A DNA stretch of 8,615 nucleotides from Planctomycetaceae bacterium (lineage in GTDB: Bacteria; Planctomycetota; Planctomycetia; Pirellulales; Pirellulaceae): the NCBI GenBank assembly GCA_002702965.1, contig PADE01000267.1, forward strand, positions 1 to 8,615, given 5' to 3'. Every line of letters begins with the position of its first letter. Position 1 is the first letter of the stretch. The notes under the pieces are model-generated. The model saw nothing but the letters and a program-made list of their open reading frames with translations. It was not told the origin of the DNA and made no database searches. Below are positions 1 to 6,668 of the stretch, one piece after another. The translations under genes and the position numbers were made by a program.

Positions 1-175
1 GAAACCCGGGCTTCGCGTTCTGCCGCAGCAGCAACTGTTGACTGTTGGCGCGGTAGACCGAAAGAGTGCCTTGTTGCTCGTCGTGTTCGATCCGCACAGC
101 GGCCATCACGGGACAGACCGAGGTCGCCATCGACAATACCAGAAACGCCGCGCTCATTGCCAGATGGCTACGCAT
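1..175 (-). CDS. Secreted protein, N-terminal fragment (possible DUF6807/PmoA-like family)
   Basis: The reading frame starts at ATG 175-173 and stays open to the left edge, so only 58 codons are present. The protein begins with MRSHLAMSAAFLVLSMA and continues through a hydrophobic stretch to a likely signal-peptidase site near residue 26 (VMAA). The mature part starts VRIEHDEQQGTLSVYRA and then reads QQLLLRQNAKPGF. From memory, planctomycete DUF6807 (PmoA-like) proteins have a similar opening: a short beta-rich segment, then a 'pLLvQNAkPxfRPYlHP' type motif. The family call is therefore plausible but rests on about 30 residues. A GGGG run lies roughly 8-11 bases before the start, a weak ribosome binding site. 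The gene follows the zinc-ribbon membrane protein on the same strand, separated by 152 bases that contain a tandem palindrome right in front of this start. Secretion is well supported; the family is tentative. Confidence 0.6.
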   Translation of the reverse strand, partial: MRSHLAMSAAFLVLSMATSVCPVMAAVRIEHDEQQGTLSVYRANSQQLLLRQNAKPGF

Positions 176-191
176 GACAGACCCCATTCTT

Positions 192-234
192 CGGTGGACC
201 ATCGGCGGACCGCAGCGGTCCACCGCAGCGGTCC
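192..234. repeat. Tandem palindromic repeat / hairpin upstream of the left-edge gene
   Basis: The 13-mer ACCGCAGCGGTCC occurs twice head to tail at 209-221 and 222-234. The first copy sits inside a perfect 7+1+7 palindrome, GGACCGC-A-GCGGTCC (207-221). In addition CGGTGGACC (192-200) is the exact reverse complement of GGTCCACCG (217-225), so two alternative stems compete for the same bases. On the minus strand the block lies downstream of the membrane-protein stop (328) and ends 16 bases before the start codon at 175. No T-tract follows it in that direction. A repeated operator or a 5'-leader structure is therefore more likely than a classical terminator. Function is inferred; the symmetry is seen directly. 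Confidence 0.6.
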
Positions 235-327
235 AGTTTCACGGCTGCCGGCAACCCCGTCCAGCACCGTTGCCACGTTTTGGGCGATTGCTGCCGGTGT
301 ACCGCAACTCCGTCAGGCAGCCGCCCC

Positions 328-1629
328 CTACGGAGCGTCGGGCTCGACCGGAAGTTCGATCGCCGTTGTAATAGCCAGACCACAGTGTTCGCACGCAGCG
401 GTACCCAGAGGCGCCATCCGCCGCGTCTGGCAGCGTGGACAGATCAGCGAAATCTGGGTGATTTCCGCGATGCGGACCTGGCTGAAATCGACAGCCATCG
501 CGCGGTTGAGCCGCGCGAAAAGGATCAGCGCCAGCGACCCGCACGACGCCAGGATTGTGGCCGCCGGGACCACGCGCGATAACAGGATGTCATCGAAATC
601 CACTGCGAAGATCATCCCCGCGTCCAGGCCGATGGCCGCCGTCGCGGTCGCCGTGAGAGTTCCGATGCGGAGCCATGTTTGGCCCGGCTTGAGCGGAACT
701 AGCAATGCCAGGCTGGTGTGCGCAAAAAACACAGCGATCCCGGAAGTCACGAGAAGCAGATTCTCGTTCGCGTCATCGTAACCCCACGCGCCGATCAGGC
801 TCAGCACCCACGAGAAAAAGGACGCGGCGACGCCCAGCCAACGCCAATCAATGGCCAGTCGCCGCATGCCGCAGAGACTGGCAAAACTCAAACTGCCGTA
901 GGCAGCGCACCACCAGCCCATCTCCCACCACGGTTCCGAGCCGAACCAGCTACCGGGATTCCAGGCGGCGACCAGGAAACTGACCAACACCGCCACATAG
1001 ACCCCGACCCCCACACGGGCGGCAATCCAGCTTGCCGCGGTGTTCTTCAGTGACAGAAAGAACATCCCGAACGGCGCCGTCAGCCCGATAATAAAACTGG
1101 TGGATAGGATTGCATCCGTCGTGCGGTCCAGGTCCCAGATCAGCGGGATCACCAGGAGATAAACCACCACCGCCACGGCCATGCCCAACAGGCCGGCCGA
1201 CTGGCTGTTTTTCCGATCGGCCAGTAACGACAGCGGCCACAGAACCCCCGCCACGATGGCGGTCGCGATCACGGTGCCCGCCACGCGGCCCAAGGTGTCG
1301 TAACTACCCGTCAAGACGGTCAGCACTCCGGTCGCGGCTGCCAAAGCCAGCATCCACAACATGACCTTCAGTGCGACCCGTCGCAAACGGGTGTTCCAAT
1401 TTCGAAAAGAAACCACAACCGTCTCGGCCGAGCGACTGCCGTAATGCGTCACGAAGGCACCGCTGAAAACTCCCAGCAACAGCAGCGCGATCAGCAGCGC
1501 CTCGGGCACGTCAAACGCGAGCAGCAAAACACGCGCGACCACGGCGGCGGCCAGCATACCCAGCAGCCCGCCGAACAGATCTCGCTCGACAATCCTGGCC
1601 AGCCGTGCGGTGGGCAACGATTTGTTCAC
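328..1629 (-). CDS. Polytopic membrane protein with C-terminal zinc ribbon
   Basis: The product is a 433-residue integral membrane protein. About 12 hydrophobic segments can be counted, roughly at residues 18-39, 41-62, 86-108, 116-137, 145-166, 173-194, 204-223, 235-255, 263-284, 291-313, 323-344 and 353-374. The chain then ends in a soluble tail with a CPRC (397-400) and CEHC (413-416) pair, a small zinc ribbon. I do not recognise a transporter or enzyme family and see no conserved charged pattern inside the helices. The start is GTG at 1629-1627; an in-frame TGA three codons upstream excludes a longer protein apart from a CTG start. No good Shine-Dalgarno sequence is visible. The gene lies 126 bases after the LRR lipoprotein gene on the same strand, with nested hairpins between them, so co-transcription is uncertain. 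The zinc ribbon presumably acts in the cytoplasm as an interaction or folding module. Confidence 0.85.
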   Translation of the reverse strand: MNKSLPTARLARIVERDLFGGLLGMLAAAVVARVLLLAFDVPEALLIALLLLGVFSGAFVTHYGSRSAETVVVSFRNWNTRLRRVALKVMLWMLALAAATGVLTVLTGSYDTLGRVAGTVIATAIVAGVLWPLSLLADRKNSQSAGLLGMAVAVVVYLLVIPLIWDLDRTTDAILSTSFIIGLTAPFGMFFLSLKNTAASWIAARVGVGVYVAVLVSFLVAAWNPGSWFGSEPWWEMGWWCAAYGSLSFASLCGMRRLAIDWRWLGVAASFFSWVLSLIGAWGYDDANENLLLVTSGIAVFFAHTSLALLVPLKPGQTWLRIGTLTATATAAIGLDAGMIFAVDFDDILLSRVVPAATILASCGSLALILFARLNRAMAVDFSQVRIAEITQISLICPRCQTRRMAPLGTAACEHCGLAITTAIELPVEPDAP

Positions 1630-1675
1630 GTGCAGTCAACTCGCGCAGGGTGCTCCGATCCAGACAGCCCGATCA

Positions 1676-1730
1676 TTGTCGACCGTCCACGCCGCTTTGC
1701 AAGCGGATGTCGACAACCGCGGGCGCCCGC
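1676..1730. repeat. Nested hairpin plus GC palindrome between two minus-strand genes
   Basis: TTGTCGAC (1676-1683) pairs perfectly with GTCGACAA (1709-1716). Inside this pair CCGCTT (1692-1697) and AAGCGG (1701-1706) form a second perfect stem with a three-base loop. Directly beside it is a 12-base perfect palindrome, GCGGGCGCCCGC (1719-1730). On the minus strand this follows the LRR lipoprotein stop (1756) by 26 bases and precedes the GTG start of the membrane protein (1629). That position would suit a terminator, an attenuator or an mRNA-stabilising structure. No run of T follows the stem on the minus strand, so a standard intrinsic terminator is not supported. Confidence 0.55.
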
Positions 1731-1755
1731 TCGTGTTGAACCTCCGCAGAAGCGG

Positions 1756-2298
1756 CTAGTACCTAACCTTGCAGTTTGGCAACGCCTGCTCGAAATCGGC
1801 GATGGTGCCCACGGTGATTTGAGTATCGCGGAGGTCGAGGTCTTCTAGGTTGGTCAGCCCCACCAGATGCGCAAGCCCCACCTGGGTGACCCGTGTGTCG
1901 GCCAGATCGAGCGACTGCAATTGCGACATCCCCCGGAGGTATTTCAATCCGGCGTCGGTGATCTGGGTATCGGCGAGTTGGAGCACCTCCAGCTCGATCA
2001 ACCCTCCGAGGTGCGCCAGTCCGGCATCGCCGATCGGGGTGTGATTGAGTCTGAGCTCCTGCAAGCGGGTCAACTCCTTCAGATAGACCAGTCCGCCGTC
2101 GGTCACCCGGGTTTCCGTTCTCAAAATATTGCCTGTCCTTTCCTCGTAGACGAGAGTCCCGCTGAGGTCGACGAAATCGACTTCGCCTTGTTCATTCCGC
2201 GCGATTCTCGCCCCCAGTGTGTCCAACACGGCGACCGGATCATCGGGCCCACACCCGACCGCACCGACGACCAGCCACAATCCCAACAGGCGTTTCAC
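1756..2298 (-). CDS. Leucine-rich-repeat lipoprotein
   Basis: A 180-residue exported lipoprotein. From the GTG start at 2298-2296 it opens with KR, a hydrophobic run (LLGLWLVVG) and a lipobox AVGC, with the acylated cysteine at residue 16. A linker of about 50 residues follows, then about four leucine-rich repeats of 24 residues with the pattern 'T-x-[IV]-T-D-A-G-L-x-x-L-x-x-L-x-x-L-x-x-L-x-L-x-D', closed by a shortened fifth unit ending LPNCKVRY. This repeat type and cap are common in planctomycete extracellular LRR proteins, which generally lack an enzymatic domain and are thought to bind proteins or surfaces. The start is chosen because GGGGGAG lies six bases before the GTG; a TTG five codons upstream would leave that ribosome binding site inside the coding region. 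No partner can be named. The neighbouring membrane-protein gene lies downstream on the same strand. Confidence 0.88.
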   Translation of the reverse strand: MKRLLGLWLVVGAVGCGPDDPVAVLDTLGARIARNEQGEVDFVDLSGTLVYEERTGNILRTETRVTDGGLVYLKELTRLQELRLNHTPIGDAGLAHLGGLIELEVLQLADTQITDAGLKYLRGMSQLQSLDLADTRVTQVGLAHLVGLTNLEDLDLRDTQITVGTIADFEQALPNCKVRY

Positions 2299-2303
2299 AG
2301 ACG
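2299..2303 (-). promoter_or_regulatory. Spacer between the Shine-Dalgarno and the GTG start of the LRR lipoprotein
   Basis: On the minus strand GGGGGAG (2311-2305) is followed by the six-base spacer CCGTCT and then GTG (2298-2296). This is the strongest ribosome binding site in the window. It decides the start of the LRR lipoprotein in favour of GTG 2298 over the in-frame TTG at 2313, which would overlap the site itself. Confidence 0.6.
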
Positions 2304-2637
2304 GCTCCCCCAATTGACGCCGCCGGGCAGTTCGCGTTCAGGCTGCCCCGCGGGCGGCATTCTGACCGGGGTGTCGCTACGGGAGTTTTACACGAATCAC
2401 ACCGACGAGGAAGTCCTCGTGGCCTTTGCCGCGGAGTACGGGCACGAGACGACGACTCACAGAGTAACCAGGCCAGGGATGGTATCTTCGACAAGCAGTC
2501 CGACCACAAATGGGAGAACGGACCTACACATTTCGGCCGACCGTGTCTCATCGCCCGGTGACTGATCGAGCGGGGGACTCGCATCGTTCAGATCGTTTCC
2601 GGCGGCGGCGGCGGACGAGCAGCGCGTTCGATTGAGG

Positions 2638-2694
2638 AAATCATCAGGTGATTTAGAGAACTCTTGACGGAACGTCTTTGATCTTCTCGAGAAT
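2638..2694 (+). promoter_or_regulatory. Possible operator and promoter region of the dehydrogenase operon
   Basis: AAATCATCAGGTGATTT (2638-2654) is a 17-base dyad in which seven of eight arm positions pair and the eighth is T opposite G. Ten bases downstream is TTGACG (2664-2669), a good -35-like hexamer. A perfect 10-base palindrome TTCTCGAGAA (2684-2693) lies about where a -10 box would fall, with only a weak GAGAAT (2689-2694) as a candidate. An upstream operator next to a -35 box is a common arrangement, but no -10 consensus is present and the promoter call is weak. The start codon lies about 90 bases further on. Confidence 0.25.
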
Positions 2695-2780
2695 CATGGA
2701 AAATAGGGTACCCGCTTGCGATTTAATATTTCGCGGTCCGCAGCCTGTGACCCCATCTCCAATCCCATGGGTAACCACCA

Positions 2781-5700
2781 ATGAGACCACATGACCAATC
2801 CCTCGGATATCTCTTGCTGGCTGTGGCGATGGTCGGATGGTCGGCCTCGGTCAGGGCGGAGACTCACCTCGAGTTGACTCAACAGGATGTCGTGGTGTTT
2901 GTAGGAGGTGCCAACATGCTGCATCTCCAGCAAGCCGGGTATCTGGAGACCATGCTGACGCGCGCGTTCGCGGCCGGTCGTCCCCGATTTCGGGACCTGT
3001 CCTGGGAAGCCGACACGGTTTTTCGCCAAGGCACCGTGATCGAACGTTGGCGAGAAGACGGGCACGGCGACCTGGACGGATTCGGGCCGATGGAAGACCA
3101 ACTCGAACGCCTCGGCGCGACGGTGGTCATCGCTCAGTTTGGTCGACTCGAGGCGATGGCCGGTGGCGCAGGCCTAGGCGCGTTTGTCACGGCGTATGAG
3201 CAACTGGTCGACCAATTTCAGAAACGCGTAAGCCGGGTGGTACTCGTTACCCCCACGCCTTACGAGAAACCTTCGAGTCCGCTGATTCCCGACCTGTCCA
3301 AGCGAAACGCAGATCTCGCGTTGTACGCGAAGGCGATCGAGAAACTCACAGCGCAGCGCGAGCTGGTTTTTGTGGACCTGTTTACCGGCGCGAAGCCGGG
3401 GTTGACCGACAACGGGATTCACATCCGGTCAGAAGCCCAGGCACACGTGGCCCGAGAAATCGCTGCCCAGCTGGGGATCGAAGTGCCCGATCCGACCGAG
3501 CTGGAGCCCCTGCGGCTGGCGGTGATCGAAAAACACCGACTGTGGTACGACTACTGGCGACCTGCAAACTGGAAGCTGTTGTACGGTGACGACGCCCGCC
3601 GCCAGTTTACGCGAGGTGGCAAAGACTACATTCCTTTCAAGGAGGAGTGGAAGAAGCTACTGCCGCTGATCGCGCAGGCGGAACGACGCGTGTGGCAAAT
3701 CGCCCAAGGGGGTGACGACCCCGGACACGGCCGACCCGATCCCGAAGTGCTGCACGGCGATCCGACCGCCGACGTCGAACGCGAACTAGCCTCGTTTTCG
3801 ACTGTCGACGGATTACAGGTCAATCTGTTCGCCTCCGAGCGCGAAGGCCTCACCTCTCCACTGGCGATCCGCTGGGATCCCGCGGGGCGGATGTACGTGG
3901 CTGTCACGACGACGTACCCACACGTTTTTCCGGGCGATGTGCCCAACGACAAGATCATCATGCTCACGGACATTGACCATGACGGCCGCGCGGATCATTC
4001 GACCGTGTTTGCCGACGGATTGAACATCCCGACAGGATTGGAGTGGGGACACGGCGGAGTGTACGTCGGACAGAACACCGAAGTGCTGTTTCTGAAAGAC
4101 ACCGACGGGGATGGCAAAGCCGACGAACGACGGGTGGTGCTGGGTGGCTTCGGCAACGGTGATTCTCACCAGACGATTAACTCGTTTATCTGGAGTCCGG
4201 ATGGCGAATTGTTCTTCGGTCATGGAGACGGCTGTGAATCACGGGTGGAAACTCCGTGGGGAATCAGCAGTCTGTTCAACGCCGGATTTTACCGTTTTCG
4301 ACCGCGGCGGTTGCATTTGGTTCCTTTTCTGGAGGGCCACATGGGGCCAGGAAATCCCTGGGGCATCGCGTTTGACGAGTGGGGACAAATCTTCAATGTG
4401 GACGGCGCAGGGGGCGTCAACTGGCTCTCCCCCGGGTTGGTCTCCACCACGCATGTGCGGCGTTTTCGCAGGATTGGTGATCCGGGCGGCTACTGCGGAA
4501 TCGGCTACCTCGACGGGCGACACCTTCCCGAGTCGATGCACGGTGACTTTGTTGTCGGCGATTTCAAAGCCAATCGGGTGAAACGGTTTTCCGTCGCTGG
4601 CGAGGGTTCCGGATATGCGCTGCAATGGAAAGAGCCGATCCTCCAGTCACGCCATCGCAACTTCCGACCGGTCGATGTAAAGCTGGGTCCCGACGGCGCC
4701 CTGTATGTCGTCGATTGGTACAACCCGATCACTTGCCATCAGGACGACGCCTATCGGGATCCGACGCGCGACAAACGACATGGCCGAATCTGGCGGCTGG
4801 CGTCGTCGGCCGCACCGCTTAAGCCACCCAATCTCGAGGAGGCATCGATCTCACAGGTGGTCGCGGAGTTGCGATCCTCCGAACACTGGACACGCTACCA
4901 GGCCAAGCGTGCGCTGACCGACCGTGATCCGGAAGCGGTGGCCCAGGCCTTGGGGGCGTGGGTGCGATCACTCGATCCGAAACAACCTCGGTACGAACAT
5001 CATTTGTACGAAGCTCTGGGAGCCTACGCGACGATCGAGGTCGTCGAGCCGAGACTGCTGGCGCGGTTATTGCGGGCGCAAGATCCGCGCGCCCGCGCAT
5101 TCGCAACGCGGATTGTCGGGCGCTGGCACGATCGGCTGGACGGTGCGCTGGATCTGCTGGCGGAACGGATTACCGACGAGCATCTTCAAGTGCGCATGGA
5201 AGCGGTGGTCGCATGCTCTGCCATTCCTTCGGCGCGCTCGATCGAAGTGGCAGCGCGCGCCGTAGACGCACGCAGCGACGGCTGGATCGACTATGCGCTG
5301 GCGCAGGCCGTCCACCGGCTCAAGCCGTGGTGGATGCCCGCTTTCCAGCGCGGCGACATCGCGTTTTCGCGGCCCGATCAGTTGGCGTTTGTTCTGAACC
5401 AGACCGGTGGTCGCGATGTGCTCGAAAGCCTCAAGAAACTTGTTGAGTCCGGAGCGCTGAACGCCGGCTCACGATCGTCGGCGATCGCCTCGATCCTAGC
5501 GGTCGGTGGTCCCGGCGAGCTATGGTCTTACGGACTCGATCCCAAACGGTTTTCTACGCGATCGGGTCAACACGATGCGGCGACGCATGCCAAAGCACTC
5601 GGCCGGTTGATCGGTGTGGCCCGTTTCCGCGACGTCCGCCCCGAGGGTGACCTGGGCTCGGCGTTGCAACACTTGATCGGTCAATCACACCCTGAGCTGC

Positions 5701-6668
5701 AAGCCAATGCCCTGGCGCTCGCCGGCATCTGGAACGTCGACCAATCACAGCAGCTGGTCGTGGCGGCTGCGAAAAACGAGTCGCTGCCGATCGCGGTTCG
5801 CGCTGCCGCTTTTGGCGCCATGGTTGACATGCGTCTGGCCGAATGCCGTGCGCTGCTAGATGGCTACGCGGTCAAACCCCACCCGGAGGCGCTGCGCTCT
5901 GCCGCGATTCGGGCGCTCGCTACGGTCGATCTCGAGACCGCCTCGCTCAAAGCGGCGCAGCTGTTTGATGAGTCGGACCTGAAACAACAGGATCCCGGGC
6001 CCATCCTCGTTGCGCTACTCGATCGCAAGGGGGGCGCCGCCGCGCTGTCCACCGCCCTGCAGAGCCGGGAATTAAAGCCGGCCGCAGCTAAACATCTGCT
6101 GCGATCTCTATTTGCCACCGGACGCGCTGACCATTCGTTACTCGGTGTTTTCAACCTGGCCATCGGTGCTTCGGTTCAACCACCGGAGTACAGTCAGGCC
6201 TACGTAAAACGATTGGTGGCCGACGCGGCCAAACAAGGCGAGTCGCGGCGCGGCAGCGCCGTCTTTAAGAGCATGGCGTGCTCTTCGTGTCACAAGGTCA
6301 GCGGCCTGGGCGGCGCCATCGGTCCCGATCTGACGGCGATCGGCACAACGCTCTCGGTGGAACGGATCGTCGAGGAGCTGCTGTGGCCCAGTCGTCAGAT
6401 CAAAGAGGGATACTCTGTGGTCGCGGTGATCACCGAGGAGGGGAAGATCTACCAGGGCTACGAGCGAAGGACCGCGGAGAGCCGGAAGTCGGGTGATCTG
6501 GTGATTCAGGATCTCGCGACCCGCGAACTGGTCACGATCAAGCAGCAGCAGATTGAAGAAAAGCGAATCACGGGCAGCGCGATGCCCACAGGGTTAATGG
6601 CACTGCTATCGCGCTCGCAATTGCTGGATTTGATTCAATACCTTTCAGAACTCGGGAAACTCCAATGA
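2781..6668 (+). CDS. Secreted PVC-type dehydrogenase/heme-binding fusion with N-terminal SGNH-like domain
   Basis: A 1295-residue exported protein in four parts. A signal peptide (1-26, SVRA|ET) leads into an SGNH/GDSL-like domain (about 35-230) with a degenerate active site: GGAN (42-45) at the serine block, FGRLE (120-124) at the Asn block, NGIH (211-214) at the Asp/His block. Residues about 338-675 form the Pirellula/Verrucomicrobium membrane-bound-dehydrogenase-type beta-propeller (TIGR02604-like). It has two calcium-loop-like DxDxDGxxD motifs (397-405 and 440-448) and the hallmark ending DWYNP...RDPTRD..HGRIWR. Residues about 690-1130 are HEAT-like helical repeats. The C-terminus is a PVC-type heme domain (TIGR02603-like) with CSSCH at 1167-1171 and a possible axial Met at 1268 (SAMPTG). 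Likely role: periplasmic oxidation of a sugar or polyol with electron transfer to heme; the substrate is unknown. No Shine-Dalgarno is evident. The stop overlaps the next gene's start. Confidence 0.93.
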   Translation: MRPHDQSLGYLLLAVAMVGWSASVRAETHLELTQQDVVVFVGGANMLHLQQAGYLETMLTRAFAAGRPRFRDLSWEADTVFRQGTVIERWREDGHGDLDGFGPMEDQLERLGATVVIAQFGRLEAMAGGAGLGAFVTAYEQLVDQFQKRVSRVVLVTPTPYEKPSSPLIPDLSKRNADLALYAKAIEKLTAQRELVFVDLFTGAKPGLTDNGIHIRSEAQAHVAREIAAQLGIEVPDPTELEPLRLAVIEKHRLWYDYWRPANWKLLYGDDARRQFTRGGKDYIPFKEEWKKLLPLIAQAERRVWQIAQGGDDPGHGRPDPEVLHGDPTADVERELASFSTVDGLQVNLFASEREGLTSPLAIRWDPAGRMYVAVTTTYPHVFPGDVPNDKIIMLTDIDHDGRADHSTVFADGLNIPTGLEWGHGGVYVGQNTEVLFLKDTDGDGKADERRVVLGGFGNGDSHQTINSFIWSPDGELFFGHGDGCESRVETPWGISSLFNAGFYRFRPRRLHLVPFLEGHMGPGNPWGIAFDEWGQIFNVDGAGGVNWLSPGLVSTTHVRRFRRIGDPGGYCGIGYLDGRHLPESMHGDFVVGDFKANRVKRFSVAGEGSGYALQWKEPILQSRHRNFRPVDVKLGPDGALYVVDWYNPITCHQDDAYRDPTRDKRHGRIWRLASSAAPLKPPNLEEASISQVVAELRSSEHWTRYQAKRALTDRDPEAVAQALGAWVRSLDPKQPRYEHHLYEALGAYATIEVVEPRLLARLLRAQDPRARAFATRIVGRWHDRLDGALDLLAERITDEHLQVRMEAVVACSAIPSARSIEVAARAVDARSDGWIDYALAQAVHRLKPWWMPAFQRGDIAFSRPDQLAFVLNQTGGRDVLESLKKLVESGALNAGSRSSAIASILAVGGPGELWSYGLDPKRFSTRSGQHDAATHAKALGRLIGVARFRDVRPEGDLGSALQHLIGQSHPELQANALALAGIWNVDQSQQLVVAAAKNESLPIAVRAAAFGAMVDMRLAECRALLDGYAVKPHPEALRSAAIRALATVDLETASLKAAQLFDESDLKQQDPGPILVALLDRKGGAAALSTALQSRELKPAAAKHLLRSLFATGRADHSLLGVFNLAIGASVQPPEYSQAYVKRLVADAAKQGESRRGSAVFKSMACSSCHKVSGLGGAIGPDLTAIGTTLSVERIVEELLWPSRQIKEGYSVVAVITEEGKIYQGYERRTAESRKSGDLVIQDLATRELVTIKQQQIEEKRITGSAMPTGLMALLSRSQLLDLIQYLSELGKLQ

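Larger units (their letters stand above)
2299..2780. other. Divergent intergenic region, no confident gene
   Basis: These 482 bases separate the minus-strand LRR lipoprotein gene from the plus-strand operon and should hold promoters for both. I find no convincing gene. A plus-strand frame from GTG 2371 to TGA 2565 contains one stretch that reads like a real helical protein (TDEEVLVAFAAEYGHETTTH) but then degrades into low-quality sequence, so it may be a remnant. Other visible structure: a small dyad ACGAGG-AAGT-CCTCGT (2405-2420), a run of GGC triplets (about 2601-2613), the dyads at 2638-2654 and 2684-2693, and an AT-rich patch TTTAATATTT (2722-2731). Confidence 0.5.

Noticed and set aside
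38..781. Open frame of 247 codons on the plus strand over the left-edge genes
   Set aside because: It crosses the signal peptide of the left-edge gene and the C-terminal part of the membrane protein on the other strand. The translation is low-complexity and Arg/Ser/Ala-rich with no motif.
2299..2313. TTG start at 2313 for the LRR lipoprotein, adding five residues
   Set aside because: The GGGGGAG ribosome binding site lies inside that extension, correctly spaced for GTG 2298. The longer form would also place acidic residue Glu3 ahead of the signal peptide.
1867..2565. Open frame of 232 codons on the plus strand, antisense to the LRR lipoprotein
   Set aside because: Its first two thirds mirror the LRR repeats of the minus strand. 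Only the part beyond 2371 has any independent protein-like character, and that is listed separately as a possible remnant.
2599..2613. GGC triplet run as a microsatellite or coding repeat
   Set aside because: Only about four to five units, in a non-coding GC-rich stretch; common by chance at this base composition.
4111..4581. Open frames of 128-162 codons within the large fusion gene on either strand
   Set aside because: They lie wholly inside a gene whose domains are recognisable along its full length. None carries a motif of its own.
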